Assembly (NCBI RefSeq): GCF_947495315.1
Contig: NZ_CANLYD010000001.1
Span: 620,001-684,000 of the forward strand
Direction: 5' to 3'
Length of the DNA: 64,000 nt
DNA from: an uncultured Aquimarina sp.
GTDB taxonomy: Bacteria; Bacteroidota; Bacteroidia; Flavobacteriales; Flavobacteriaceae
Part shown: piece after piece, positions 1 to 9,257 of the stretch
How the letters are laid out: each line of letters opens with the position of its first letter
How positions within the stretch are numbered: position 1 is the first letter of the stretch
Notes under the pieces: model-generated
What the model was told of the DNA's origin: nothing
The model's input: only the letters and a program-made list of their open reading frames with translations
Databases searched by the model: none
Program-made: the position numbers and the translations under genes

Positions 1-844
1 AATATGCCTTGAAAATAAATGAATCATGAAGTGTTCTTTTAAGGTTTCTAAAAGTGATGGCGTCTAATTTTCCAATTTTGAAATCAGCATTGTCTAACAC
101 TGATAGGTACAACTTGTTAATAGCAGATTTATAGGTATCTATATCTTCAGCAGTGAAATCTTTGACTATTAAATCAGAAGATTTTTTGAAAACTTTTTTA
201 GCTCTGGTTCTAAACTTGGTCTTCATACTACTTAAATAATCTTCAAAATCATTCCAGTTAGAGTCTACTTGCAACACCATATTCACGTCAATTCTAAATT
301 CTCTGAATTTCTGATCTTTAATATAATCACTTTGATCAAAAGACGTTGGCCAGAATTCTTTCAGTAAAATAAAAGAGGGTTTATCAGACCTTTCAGTTTT
401 TCTGATTTCTCGTAATGCATCAGATAAATTTTCAAAAGCTTCCTTTGCACTAATCTTATCAGAATAAAGAAAACCGTGTTCTCCACAAGAAAATAGGTTC
501 CCACAGACTAATACTCTAACATCCATACTTTTCATGAAAGTATTTTTGATAGCATCACTTATTCTGCAGGGAAATTCCTGAAATTTCAGATCTTCTGTGT
601 TAAATGTAATAAGCTGAGTTACGGCAATACTTACTGGTTCATTTTGATCATAAAATATAATATATCTAAACCCAATAGTTTCTGATAAAGTATGCTCTAG
701 CGTATTAAGATAATCCAATGTAAGAAAAAGATTATTTTCATTATTTATACGATTCCAGTCATTAGATGGAATATCATTAGTACTTTTAAATATTGAATAA
801 TGTAATGTGGTGGCTTTGCACCTATTTTTTATTTTGTCAAGCAT
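1..844 (-). CDS. GNAT/FemAB-like acyltransferase, partial (N-terminal 281 codons)
   Basis: This gene runs off the left edge of the window; only its first 281 codons are present. Reverse-strand translation from the ATG at 844 is open throughout and begins MLDKIKNRCKATTLHYSIF. An AAGGG lies just upstream of the start. A stretch around residues 190-215 (SSMKTKFRTRAKKVFKKS) followed by DFTAEDIDTYKSAINKLY resembles the linker and start of the acyltransferase fold in Bacteroidota GNAT proteins of the FemAB / peptidoglycan-bridge type. That family assignment is inferred from the sequence pattern, with the catalytic half missing, so the substrate cannot be named. It could instead be an uncharacterised acyl-CoA N-acyltransferase. 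It is transcribed divergently from the response-regulator genes at 1110. Confidence 0.7.
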   Translation of the reverse strand, partial: MLDKIKNRCKATTLHYSIFKSTNDIPSNDWNRINNENNLFLTLDYLNTLEHTLSETIGFRYIIFYDQNEPVSIAVTQLITFNTEDLKFQEFPCRISDAIKNTFMKSMDVRVLVCGNLFSCGEHGFLYSDKISAKEAFENLSDALREIRKTERSDKPSFILLKEFWPTSFDQSDYIKDQKFREFRIDVNMVLQVDSNWNDFEDYLSSMKTKFRTRAKKVFKKSSDLIVKDFTAEDIDTYKSAINKLYLSVLDNADFKIGKLDAITFRNLKRTLHDSFIFKAY

Positions 845-1109
845 AAATCCCTTACAAATGTTATTGACAAATAACTGTCCGAATTGATTCAAAAGTACAT
901 TTATTTTTAATAGCAGTCTGTTAAACGATTCTCAATTTTGATAAGAGGTTTTTTTAATGCTTTATTTCCGTAATTTAGATACGGTAAAACATTTATTGTT
1001 GTTTTGTCGTTTAAATTAGGTTTTTGAACGAAAAGTGTTCCGGAAAGTCTGGTTTTATAATGTATATGTCAAATAAGTTTAGTTCTTTTGAATGTAATTG
1101 GAAAATTTT

Positions 1110-1538
1110 ATGGGGAAATCGGTCACTTGTGTTCTGCTAATCGACGATGATAAGGCTACAAATTTCTTTAATGAACGAGTAGTCACCAGACACAATAGTT
1201 TTGATAATATAAATACAGTACAGAGTGGGAAAGCTGCACTGGAATATCTGACTAATGTAAAAAACCAAACCGCAATGAAGCCAGATCTTATTTTTCTGGA
1301 TATCAATATGCCAGCCATGAATGGATGGGAGTTTTTGATAGAGTTTGCTAAATTGGATAAAAGCACCACAGAAGGAATTAAAGTAATTTTATTGTCTACG
1401 TCTTCTAACCCTGATGACGTTAATGAATCAATAAAAAATCATTCTGTAGATGATTTTATAAATAAACCGTTATCACTAGATTTGTTAGATAACGTTATTG
1501 AAAAACATTTTTCAAAAAGTACTGTTAGTAATTTGTGA
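1110..1538 (+). CDS. Single-domain response regulator (canonical receiver, copy A1)
   Basis: A stand-alone CheY-like receiver of about 142 residues with no output domain. The acidic pocket (LLIDDD), phosphoacceptor Asp (FLDINMP), switch Ser/Thr (ILLSTSS) and Lys-Pro (NKPLS) are all present, so it should accept a phosphoryl group. I use the ATG at 1110; the frame extends to a TTG at 1098, but homology with the copy at 2171 starts here. It is the first of four receivers in an A-B-A-B order (1110, 1581, 2171, 2590). Receivers of this Rcp1-like type usually pair with hybrid or phytochrome-type kinases; the kinase at 5838 is the obvious candidate partner by position, which is inference. Confidence 0.9.
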   Translation: MGKSVTCVLLIDDDKATNFFNERVVTRHNSFDNINTVQSGKAALEYLTNVKNQTAMKPDLIFLDINMPAMNGWEFLIEFAKLDKSTTEGIKVILLSTSSNPDDVNESIKNHSVDDFINKPLSLDLLDNVIEKHFSKSTVSNL

Positions 1539-1580
1539 GATTACTGTAGTGCACTGGTTTAATAACGTATATTTTTTAAA

Positions 1581-1982
1581 ATGGCTAGGTTAAAACGTTT
1601 TCTTCTCGTCGATGATAGTAATTCGACCAATTTTTTCAATAAAACCATTATCCAAAAAACAGACTGTGTAGAAGAAGTGATTATAGCTACTAATGGTAGT
1701 AATGCTATGCAATATCTACAGTCTGATACAATTCCTGAAATAATATTTTTAGATCTAAATATGCCTGTGATGAATGGTTGGGAATTTCTAGAACAACATA
1801 ATCAACTATCAGCTACTAATAAAAACTCAAAAATCATAGTAATGATAGGTGCTAAATTAAGTGAAGAAGAAGAAAAGACTCTAAAATCTTTTCCTCAAGT
1901 AATCGAATTTAGAGAAAAGATGCTAACCAAGGAAATTGTTTTGGAAATTGTATCTAAATATTTCGACAAACCTTTAAACTAG
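1581..1982 (+). CDS. Single-domain response regulator, atypical (copy B1)
   Basis: A 133-residue CheY-like receiver, 42 bp after copy A1. The acidic pocket (LLVDDS) and phosphoacceptor Asp (FLDLNMP) are intact. The switch Thr/Ser at the end of beta-4 is replaced (VMIGAKL), and the usual Lys-Pro is Lys-Met (REKMLT). This suggests phosphorylation may not trigger the standard Thr-Tyr coupled switch. The same substitutions occur in copy B2 at 2590, so they are inherited features of this subtype and not recent damage. Function is unknown beyond receiver domain; it may act as a phosphate sink or as a partner of the A-type receiver. Confidence 0.88.
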   Translation: MARLKRFLLVDDSNSTNFFNKTIIQKTDCVEEVIIATNGSNAMQYLQSDTIPEIIFLDLNMPVMNGWEFLEQHNQLSATNKNSKIIVMIGAKLSEEEEKTLKSFPQVIEFREKMLTKEIVLEIVSKYFDKPLN

Positions 1983-2170
1983 AAATTAATCAACTCATTT
2001 TGTTTAACTTTTATACTTAAAATAGGTGTGAAAACTTACTTCATTATAAATAAAATACACTTTATCGGTCTTTTTTGCGTTTAAGCGTAAAGTGAGTGAC
2101 TAAAATTATAATTGCTATTACTTTTTTATTGCGATGTGTTTTTTTTGGTGTATACCAACGAGAATATATT

Positions 2171-2593
2171 ATGAATAATTTAGTTAACTGCGTTTTATTA
2201 ATAGATGACGATAGACCTACCAACTTTTACAATAGTATGGTTTTATCAAAACATAACAGTTTTGCCAACATACAAGTAAAACAGAGCGGAGAAGCCGCTT
2301 TAAAATATTTAGTAAACGTTGAAAAAGGAATTGAATTAAAACCAAATTTGATTTTTTTGGATCTTAATATGCCAGCTATGAATGGTTGGGAATTTTTAAT
2401 AGAATATTCGAAGTTAAATCATACAGTTATTAAAAACATTAAAGTAATAATATTAACTACTTCTTCTGATGTTAAAGACATAGAAAACTCTAAAGCTAAT
2501 TCTTTAGTGAATGACCTTATTAGTAAACCATTATCATTCCCATTGTTAAATAATGTAATAGAAAAACATTTTTTTAAAACCCCTTTTATATGA
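2171..2593 (+). CDS. Single-domain response regulator (canonical receiver, copy A2)
   Basis: A paralogue of the receiver at 1110, alike along its full length (LLIDDDRPTNF, LDLNMPAMNGWEFL, ILTTSS, SKPLSF). All receiver-chemistry residues are present, including a true Thr in the switch position. The open frame reaches back to a GTG at 2096, but the ATG at 2171 gives the N-terminus MNNLVNCVLLIDDD that matches A1. Its stop overlaps the start of the next gene by 4 bp (ATGA at 2590), so A2 and B2 are probably translationally coupled. Confidence 0.9.
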   Translation: MNNLVNCVLLIDDDRPTNFYNSMVLSKHNSFANIQVKQSGEAALKYLVNVEKGIELKPNLIFLDLNMPAMNGWEFLIEYSKLNHTVIKNIKVIILTTSSDVKDIENSKANSLVNDLISKPLSFPLLNNVIEKHFFKTPFI

Positions 2594-3000
2594 AAACAAT
2601 AACAAGAATACTTTTGGTTGATGATAGTGAAGCCACTTTATTTTTTAATAAAACAATACTTTCAAAAACAGGCTATGCTGATGAAATATTAGTGGCTAAA
2701 AACGGTTTAGAGGCTCTAGAAATTATTAAATCCGGAGTTGTACCTGAAATCATTTTTTTAGATATCAATATGCCTGTAATGAATGGTTGGGAGTTTTTAT
2801 CTGAATTTCAGAAACTAGAAAACACATTTAAAAAAACAAACATTTTTTTAATGCTTGGTTCGGTATTACCAGAAGAAGATAGAGTAGTGGCAAATTCAAT
2901 TCCAGAGATTAAAGGTTTTAAAGGAAAAATGCTTTCTAGAGTTGTAATGGATACTATAGTGATGGAATGTTTTAGTGAAGAATTAACTTTACTGGAATAA
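2590..3000 (+). CDS. Single-domain response regulator, atypical (copy B2)
   Basis: A paralogue of the receiver at 1581 (136 residues). It keeps the DD pocket (LLVDDSEAT) and phosphoacceptor (FLDINMPVMNGWEFL), but again lacks the switch Thr/Ser (FLMLGSV) and carries Lys-Met in place of Lys-Pro (KGKMLS). It overlaps A2 by 4 bp. About 130 bp separate its stop from the TonB-dependent receptor gene on the same strand, so the four receivers may share a locus-level function with the receptor and kinase that follow. Confidence 0.88.
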   Translation: MKTITRILLVDDSEATLFFNKTILSKTGYADEILVAKNGLEALEIIKSGVVPEIIFLDINMPVMNGWEFLSEFQKLENTFKKTNIFLMLGSVLPEEDRVVANSIPEIKGFKGKMLSRVVMDTIVMECFSEELTLLE

Positions 3001-3129
3001 GTCCAGTTCTTCGATTTATTTACAAAATACCTCTTTTAAGAAAATTTTTGATTTTTTATTATTTATCTTGCTAAGATAATTCAAGCACACACGCATTTTT
3101 AATAGGAAATAAATTTAAAATTACCCCTT

Positions 3130-5841
3130 ATGGTTAGATTGGAGTTTACATCCTGTATCGCCTATGTATTATTTTTTTGTTTTTGTCAAATAGTTTCATC
3201 TCAATCAAGAGCTGTAATTTCAGGTAATGTTTCTGATCAATTTGGTAGCTTGCCAGGTGCAAGAGTTAGTATAGAAGGGACTGACCAAAAGACTACCACA
3301 GATGTAAATGGAAATTATATCTTTAATGTAGATGAAGGAGAGTATATAATTACAGCTGGATTTGTGATGTATAATTCGGTTTCCAAGACAACACTGGTTA
3401 AGGTAGGTGAAACTGCTCAGGTGGATTTTATACTGGAAACAGGATTCTCTATGGATCAACCAATTTCCATTGGTTCCAGAGCAAAACCTAGATCTCTTCT
3501 TAAAACAACTGCTCCTGTAGATATTATTTCTCCACAAGAGATTACGAACTCTTCGCAAATTGAATTAAGTCATATTTTACATTACTTGGTCCCCTCATTT
3601 CATTCTACCCATCAGACCATTTCGGACGGTACAGATCATATAGATCCAGCTACACTTAGAGGATTAGGACCTGATCAAGTATTAGTTTTAGTCAACGGAA
3701 AAAGAAGACATAATAGTTCTTTACTTAATGTAAATGGAACAGTTGGTAGAGGTACTGTTGGTACGGATTTTAATGCCATACCTATTGCTTCTATAGAACG
3801 TATCGAGATATTGCGAGATGGTGCAACTTCACAATACGGATCTGACGCTATTGCAGGAGTAATAAATATTATTCTAAAAAAACAAACAGAAGTTATCAGT
3901 ATCGATAATAGAGTAGGTATTACTACAGAAGGTGATGGATTTACTACATATTCTGCTGCTAATTTTGGACTAAAAATAGGAAAAGAAGGGTATATAAATG
4001 TAACTGCAGAATATAGAGATAGAGAATCAGTAAATAGAGCAGGAGACTATACGGGCACGGTCTATACAGATGATTTGGCAGAAGATGAACAATTGATTGA
4101 GGAGAATAATTTTTTTAATCAGACAGGATATTCCGGACGTAGAGTTATGGAAATCGGAAGCGCTGAAACGCAAAATCTAACGTTAGCCTTTAATGGTGAA
4201 ATCAAAATGTCGGATAGCGCAACGTTTTATCTTCAAGGAGGAAGAAATTATAGAGAAGGTATGGCCGCTGGTTTTTATCGTTTTCCAAAAAACCAGGATA
4301 GAGTTGTACCGGAATTATTTCCTAATGGTTTCTCTCCTCAAATATTAACTGATATTCAGGATGATGTGGTTGCAGGTGGAATTAAGGGAGTTAAGAATGG
4401 ATGGAATGTAGATTTTAGCCATTCTATAGGTATTAACAGCTTAGATTATACAGTTAATAACTCTAATAATGCTTCATTAGGCATAGCTTCTCCCAGAACC
4501 TTTTATGCAGGTGGTTTTGAATACCAACAAAATACAACCAATCTAGATATTTCTAAAAATTTTGATTGGCTTAATGGTGTAAACATTGCGTTTGGAGCCG
4601 AACTTAGAGTAGAAAATTACCAGATTATAGCTGGTGAAGAGGCTTCATATATTGATGGTGGTAGTACCTATATTAATGAATTAGGTAATGAACTTCCTAG
4701 AGAAGCCGGAGTACAGGTTTTTCCTGGTTTTCAGCCAGAAAATGAGTTAAATCGTTTTAGAACCAATAGCTCAGCGTATTTAGATATAGAAACTAATGTA
4801 TCAGAAAAATTATTAGTAAAGGCTGCCGGAAGATATGAGGCGTATAATGATTTTGGTGGTCAGGCTATTTGGAAGCTGTCGAGTAGGTATAGAATTAATG
4901 ATAATATTAGTGTTAGAGCAGGTTTTTCTACAGGTTTTAGGGCACCATCACTTCATCAGGTGTTCTTTCAGAATATAAGTACGCAATTTATTAACGGAGA
5001 AAGTATCCAGGTAGGTACTTTTAATAATGAAAGTGCTGTAGCTACAGAAGCTTTTCAGATAGACAAACTGAAACCTGAATTATCAAAGCATTTTAGTGCA
5101 GGAGTAAGTGGGAAACTAAATGAAAATTTTACATTTACATTTGATTATTATTCAATTAATATAGATGACAGAATTGTACTTTCTGGTAGGTTTGCCGAAG
5201 GATACGAAACGATTTTAGAACCTTTTGGAGTGGGAGCAGCGCAGTTTTTTACAAACGCCATTGATTCCAGAACATCAGGAGCTGATATAGGGCTAGTTTA
5301 TAAAACCACTATTGGTACAGGAAAATTGGACGCCACATTAGGAGCTAATATTACAAACACTAAGGTAAAAGGACAGATTAAAGTTTCTCCTTCTCTTGTA
5401 GGACAGGAAGACGTATTGTTTAATAGAGAAGAGATTGCTCGAGTAGAATCCGCCCAGCCTAATTACAAGATAAATTCTTTAGTATCTTATGAGTTTGATA
5501 AATTTCGATTACAGATGGTAAATACACTATTTGGAGAAGTACAATTTATTCATCCAGATGATGGAGATCAGGCTAATTGGGTATTGAATGAATTTACAGG
5601 AACAATTGAATCTCGTGATCAAACCTTTTCTCCTAAGTTAACAACGGATTTGGCCATTTCGTATCAGGTTAATGATTATGTAAAATGTACTTTAGGAGGA
5701 AATAATATTTTTAATGTATTTCCTGATAAGCATACACATTCCGCAAATACCAGTAACGGTAATTTTGTCTATAGTAGAAGGGTTCAGCAATTCGGAGTTA
5801 ATGGAGCTAATTATTATCTTCGATTATTGTTACGATTATGA
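3130..5841 (+). CDS. TonB-dependent outer-membrane receptor
   Basis: A 903-residue protein. It has a signal peptide (about residues 1-24, ending ..CQIVSSQS), a carboxypeptidase-regulatory-like beta-sandwich (about 28-105, with ISGNVSDQFGSLPGARV), a plug domain (about 115-250, with LRGLGPDQVLVLVNGKRRH and IERIEILRDGATSQYGSDA) and a 22-strand-type barrel to the C-terminus. It should import a ligand through the outer membrane using TonB energy; the ligand is not evident. No SusD partner is nearby, which argues against a classic polysaccharide-utilisation pair. The last 4 bp overlap the start of the histidine kinase gene, indicating co-expression and probably a shared sensing task. Confidence 0.93.
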   Translation: MVRLEFTSCIAYVLFFCFCQIVSSQSRAVISGNVSDQFGSLPGARVSIEGTDQKTTTDVNGNYIFNVDEGEYIITAGFVMYNSVSKTTLVKVGETAQVDFILETGFSMDQPISIGSRAKPRSLLKTTAPVDIISPQEITNSSQIELSHILHYLVPSFHSTHQTISDGTDHIDPATLRGLGPDQVLVLVNGKRRHNSSLLNVNGTVGRGTVGTDFNAIPIASIERIEILRDGATSQYGSDAIAGVINIILKKQTEVISIDNRVGITTEGDGFTTYSAANFGLKIGKEGYINVTAEYRDRESVNRAGDYTGTVYTDDLAEDEQLIEENNFFNQTGYSGRRVMEIGSAETQNLTLAFNGEIKMSDSATFYLQGGRNYREGMAAGFYRFPKNQDRVVPELFPNGFSPQILTDIQDDVVAGGIKGVKNGWNVDFSHSIGINSLDYTVNNSNNASLGIASPRTFYAGGFEYQQNTTNLDISKNFDWLNGVNIAFGAELRVENYQIIAGEEASYIDGGSTYINELGNELPREAGVQVFPGFQPENELNRFRTNSSAYLDIETNVSEKLLVKAAGRYEAYNDFGGQAIWKLSSRYRINDNISVRAGFSTGFRAPSLHQVFFQNISTQFINGESIQVGTFNNESAVATEAFQIDKLKPELSKHFSAGVSGKLNENFTFTFDYYSINIDDRIVLSGRFAEGYETILEPFGVGAAQFFTNAIDSRTSGADIGLVYKTTIGTGKLDATLGANITNTKVKGQIKVSPSLVGQEDVLFNREEIARVESAQPNYKINSLVSYEFDKFRLQMVNTLFGEVQFIHPDDGDQANWVLNEFTGTIESRDQTFSPKLTTDLAISYQVNDYVKCTLGGNNIFNVFPDKHTHSANTSNGNFVYSRRVQQFGVNGANYYLRLLLRL

Positions 5842-7676
5842 TAAATCACTGTTATAAATCTTTACACAAACTATGTTGTAAGTCGTATATTTCAATTACG
5901 TTGCTTATGTTTTCTGCTTTGTTTATTTCAGGAAATGTTTGGGGACAAGATACTAGTACCGAAGAGGTAAAAAGAGTACAGCGGGCAATATTTATTTATA
6001 ACTTTGCCCAACAAGTTGGATGGCCTAATATAGACCAGACGGATACTTTTAAAATTGGAGTTTTGGGTCCAGATCGTACAATTATAGATCTGAAATCAAT
6101 GGCTCAAAAACGTAATATTTTTGGGAAACCTGTAGAAATTATTCGTTTTCAGTTTGTAAAAAATATCAAGGATATACAATTACTATATGTCAACAATAAA
6201 TATAATTATGATATTAATTATATTCTAAGTAAAATTTCAGAAAAAAATATTCTACTAGTAACCGAAGATTATAACTATAATGTCTCTATGGTCAATATGG
6301 TTAATGTTGGGAATTCATTCGAATATGAAATCAATGAAGATAGAATTATTAATGAAGATTTTGTGATAGCACCTTCATTAAAGCAATATGCAATAACTTC
6401 TTCCCAAAAATGGATAGACTTATTTAAATCCACAGAAAATTCCTTAGAAAAGGCGTTGGACGAAAATGAAGAACAAAAAGCGGCTATTAAAGATAGGGAG
6501 GAACGAATTAAGCAGCAGGAAGAAAGGATACTTAGTCAGGAAAAAGCTATAGATACTATAAAAGAGAGTATTAGTGAGAGAAATAAATGGATAGAGGAGT
6601 TATCAAGCGAAAGTAAAATACAGGAAAAGAAATATGAAGAAAAACTGCTGATAGAAAAAGAATTAGAAAAAAACATCCAGCAACAGCTAACATTTATTAG
6701 AATCCAACAAGAAAAGATTAAAGTTAGTTCAGAAGAAATAAAAAAGCAACAGGAATTCTTAAATCAGCAAAATGATCAAATCAAACAGCAGGAAACAATA
6801 CTAACGGAGCAACGTTCAGAAATTGAGGATCAGAAAACAATTAATTGGTCCTTGATAGCTTTGATATTGTTAGTATTGACCGTTGGATTCTTTATTTATA
6901 GAAATTATCTAAATAAAAAGAGACTTAGTTCAGAATTAAAGGAAAAAAATAAGGAAATACAGGAGCAATCATTAATATTAGAATCTAAAAACAAAGAGTT
7001 AGAACAGTTTGCATATATAGCGAGCCATGATTTGCAAGAACCATTAAATACGATATCTAGTTTTATAGGATTGATAACAGAAGATTATGGAGACAGTTTT
7101 GATGAGGTAGGAAAAGAAAGCCTTGACTTTATTAAAGATGCTAGTATACGGATGAAGAAGCTTATTGATTCATTGTTAGAATACTCCAGACTAGGAAGAA
7201 CTAAAGATTTTTCTGATGTAGATATGAATAAAATCTTGGGAGAATTAAAAGGAGATTTTAAAAATGTACTGGAGAGAACAAACGCAAAAATACACGCTAA
7301 TAATCTGCCTACTGTAACAGGTAATCCAATCGAGTTACGATTATTATTACAAAACCTGGTGAGCAACGGAATTAAATTTACCAATGAAAATACGATCCCC
7401 GAAATTTATATTGATGCGGTTCAGAAAAGAAGTACAGATGACGAATCTAAAAAGTATTGGGAGTTCTCTATAAAGGATAACGGAATAGGAATCCCTGAAA
7501 TTCATAAAAACAGAATATTTGATATTTTCCAAAGACTGCATTCCAGAGAGAAATATCAGGGTACAGGAATCGGTTTAGCACACTGTAAGAAAATTGTGGA
7601 ATCACACAGTGGCGAAATCTGGTTAGAATCAGAAGAAGGAAAAGGAACAACCTTTTACTTTACGATTCCTGAATAA
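5838..7676 (+). CDS. YfiR-domain sensor histidine kinase
   Basis: A 612-residue kinase. Parts in order: signal peptide (about 1-36), periplasmic YfiR-like/DUF4154 domain (about 40-200, starting with VQRAIFIYNFAQQVGWP), a long Gln/Glu/Lys-rich coiled coil (about 205-333), one membrane span (about 336-357), a dimerisation domain with phospho-His at about residue 397 (ASHDLQEPLN), and a catalytic domain with N box (NLVSNGIKF), G1 (DNGIGIP) and G2 (GTGIGLAHCKKIV). YfiR proteins are periplasmic sensors in Pseudomonas, where YfiR restrains a diguanylate cyclase; here the domain is fused to a kinase. There is no receiver in the protein, so the four stand-alone receivers upstream are plausible targets. 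Translation is coupled to the receptor gene (ATGA overlap). Confidence 0.92.
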   Translation: MINHCYKSLHKLCCKSYISITLLMFSALFISGNVWGQDTSTEEVKRVQRAIFIYNFAQQVGWPNIDQTDTFKIGVLGPDRTIIDLKSMAQKRNIFGKPVEIIRFQFVKNIKDIQLLYVNNKYNYDINYILSKISEKNILLVTEDYNYNVSMVNMVNVGNSFEYEINEDRIINEDFVIAPSLKQYAITSSQKWIDLFKSTENSLEKALDENEEQKAAIKDREERIKQQEERILSQEKAIDTIKESISERNKWIEELSSESKIQEKKYEEKLLIEKELEKNIQQQLTFIRIQQEKIKVSSEEIKKQQEFLNQQNDQIKQQETILTEQRSEIEDQKTINWSLIALILLVLTVGFFIYRNYLNKKRLSSELKEKNKEIQEQSLILESKNKELEQFAYIASHDLQEPLNTISSFIGLITEDYGDSFDEVGKESLDFIKDASIRMKKLIDSLLEYSRLGRTKDFSDVDMNKILGELKGDFKNVLERTNAKIHANNLPTVTGNPIELRLLLQNLVSNGIKFTNENTIPEIYIDAVQKRSTDDESKKYWEFSIKDNGIGIPEIHKNRIFDIFQRLHSREKYQGTGIGLAHCKKIVESHSGEIWLESEEGKGTTFYFTIPE

Positions 7677-7701
7677 AAAGAAACTAATGTGTTTTTGATG
7701 C

Positions 7702-7746
7702 TTAATAAATAAACAGCGTTTTGTCTATTTATTAATAAACTTTTTT
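7702..7746 (+). terminator. Probable terminator after the kinase gene
   Basis: A perfect 10-bp AT-rich stem (7702-7711 with 7726-7735, 14-nt loop) is followed by a six-T run at 7741-7746. It lies between convergent genes (kinase on plus, small protein on minus). The T run reads correctly for the plus strand. The stem contains no G-C pairs, so its strength is uncertain. Confidence 0.5.
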
Positions 7747-7966
7747 AAACCTCAGGTCTACCCTTAAGTCTCTTTTCAATTTTTTGTTTTTTAGCAGTAA
7801 TGATCTTCATCATTTCCATGATTTCAGGATCCTTATTTTGTTTGTAGATTTCATTAAGACTCAAAACGAGGTCTTTAGCTTCTCTAGATGCTTCAACTCT
7901 ATCACTAGTGGACATATTGCTCATACTTCTACTCTCAAACTCCCGTGCTTTCTCCATTAATTCCAT
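7745..7966 (-). CDS. Small conserved-type cytoplasmic protein of unknown function
   Basis: A 73-residue, highly charged, helix-rich protein (MELMEKAREFESRSMS... ending KKQKIEKRLKGRPEV) without signal peptide or membrane span. The ATG at 7966 is the only reasonable start. Composition and codon use look like a real gene, and it has its own intergenic spaces on both sides. I do not recognise a domain. The coiled-coil-like pattern suggests a structural or adaptor role, which is speculative. Confidence 0.7.
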   Translation of the reverse strand: MELMEKAREFESRSMSNMSTSDRVEASREAKDLVLSLNEIYKQNKDPEIMEMMKIITAKKQKIEKRLKGRPEV

Positions 7967-8229
7967 AACTCAATATTTATTATAAACGTAAAAATGTTCA
8001 ATTAAAACTGTCAATACTTTAAATTAAGATTAAACTATTTAATAGTTATCTAAACACTTTTGCGGTAAATATAAAAAAAAAATTAACATTTAACTCCGCT
8101 TATCTATGACATAAGTTGATAGAAACATAAATGTTAGTTATACTGGTTTTAAGCAAATAGAATTTTTCTCACTAAATGTTGTGATTACATCAGTTTTTTA
8201 ACGAATTAAATGCATTATTTTTTAATCTG

Positions 8230-8367
8230 TTAATCTTTTTTCCGAAAAAGAAATCCAATAGGAATTACTAAGAAAATAAAAAAATACCAACCAGTAACTA
8301 AACCAATGACGGTAATTATTAATGCTATTAAAATAATTGCTAATTGTGTTTTACTAAATCTTGACAT
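8230..8367 (-). CDS. Small membrane protein (45 aa)
   Basis: A short open frame from ATG at 8367 to TAA at 8230. The peptide begins MSRFSKTQLAII, has one or two hydrophobic segments (about residues 9-24 and 27-41, with a Gly-Trp-Tyr turn between) and ends RKKD. Charge distribution fits a real membrane peptide: basic residues lie at both ends and the hydrophobic core is uninterrupted. The surrounding 8.0-8.5 kb is otherwise empty, which supports it being a gene. Function unknown. Confidence 0.55.
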   Translation of the reverse strand: MSRFSKTQLAIILIALIITVIGLVTGWYFFIFLVIPIGFLFRKKD

Positions 8368-8505
8368 CTCTAAATTAAAATACACTATGCATAAACCGGG
8401 TTAAACATAAAAAATTAATTTAACTGGAATCTACGTTATCTAGAAACTGGACTACAATTCAATTCATAAGAAGTAATAATATTGTGTACACTAAATATAT
8501 AAGAA

Positions 8506-9024
8506 ATGAAAATTACTGATTTGGATACTAAAGAATATGACCAATATTATGGGCGATATATTAATAAGTTGTCTACAGAAATAGAACTTATAGGCGGTTT
8601 TAGAGAAGGTATGAAAGACGTTGTTCAATTTTTTGAAGCTATTCCTCAAGATAAGCAAGAATATCGTTATGATACAGGAAAATGGAGTTTAAAAGAAGTT
8701 CTCCAGCATCTTATTGATACCGAAAGAATATTTATGTACCGATGTTTTCGGATTGCCAGAAATGATAAAACTTCTTTAGCTGGATTTGATCAAAATATCT
8801 ATATAGAACCTTCTGGTGCAAATCATAAATCAATGGATTCTTTGATAAGCGAATTTAAAATAGTTCGACAAAGCTCTATTTCATTTCTTGATAGTATAAC
8901 TGACGATCATTTAAAGCTTGTTGGTAATGCAAATGGTGGTGATATGTCCGCAAGAGCAGCTGCATTTACTATAATAGGTCATGAGATCTGGCATATGGAT
9001 ATTATAAACGAAAGATATTTATAA
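8506..9024 (+). CDS. DinB-like superfamily protein
   Basis: 172 residues of a four-helix-bundle DinB/YfiT-like protein. The metal-binding histidines expected in this fold are visible: one in LQHLIDTERIF and two near the C-terminus in GHEIWHMDI. The family covers metal-dependent thiol or cofactor-using transferases and damage-induced proteins in Bacillus; the substrate here cannot be stated. It starts at ATG 8506 and stands alone, followed by a palindromic repeat element. Confidence 0.88.
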   Translation: MKITDLDTKEYDQYYGRYINKLSTEIELIGGFREGMKDVVQFFEAIPQDKQEYRYDTGKWSLKEVLQHLIDTERIFMYRCFRIARNDKTSLAGFDQNIYIEPSGANHKSMDSLISEFKIVRQSSISFLDSITDDHLKLVGNANGGDMSARAAAFTIIGHEIWHMDIINERYL

Positions 9025-9074
9025 AAAGAGTATGTATACCCGTTGTGTATTTATAATTTATTTTTTACTAAAAT

Positions 9075-9190
9075 CCGTCACTTCGAGTGCTTCGACCCTA
9101 GGAGAAGTGTATCGAGAATAGGATTGTTGGTAAAAAAGCTATTCTCGATACATTTTGTCTCCTGTCATCTCGAGCGAAGTCAAGAGGTCA
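9075..9190. repeat. Interspersed palindromic repeat element (CGTCAnnTCGAGYG family)
   Basis: The element contains the family core CCGTCACTTCGAGTG at its left end and the related TGTCATCTCGAGCG near its right end. Between them is a perfect 14-bp stem (9108-9121 with 9139-9152, TGTATCGAGAATAG). Related cores recur at 15.5, 23.7, 30.6-31.8, 35.8, 37.5, 40.0 and 41.8 kb. This is a REP/BIME-like non-coding repeat lying between convergent genes; it may also act as a terminator. Confidence 0.8.
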
Positions 9191-9257
9191 TTATGTCAAA
9201 ACACTACCATTGACGCTTTTATAGCCTTTCTCTTAAATGCAAAACGGGTTAAGTTTA

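Noticed and set aside
2040..2095. GTG start at 2096 for the third receiver with an N-terminal hydrophobic segment
   Set aside because: The copy A1 aligns from ATG 2171; the extra segment looks like translated leader and has no counterpart.
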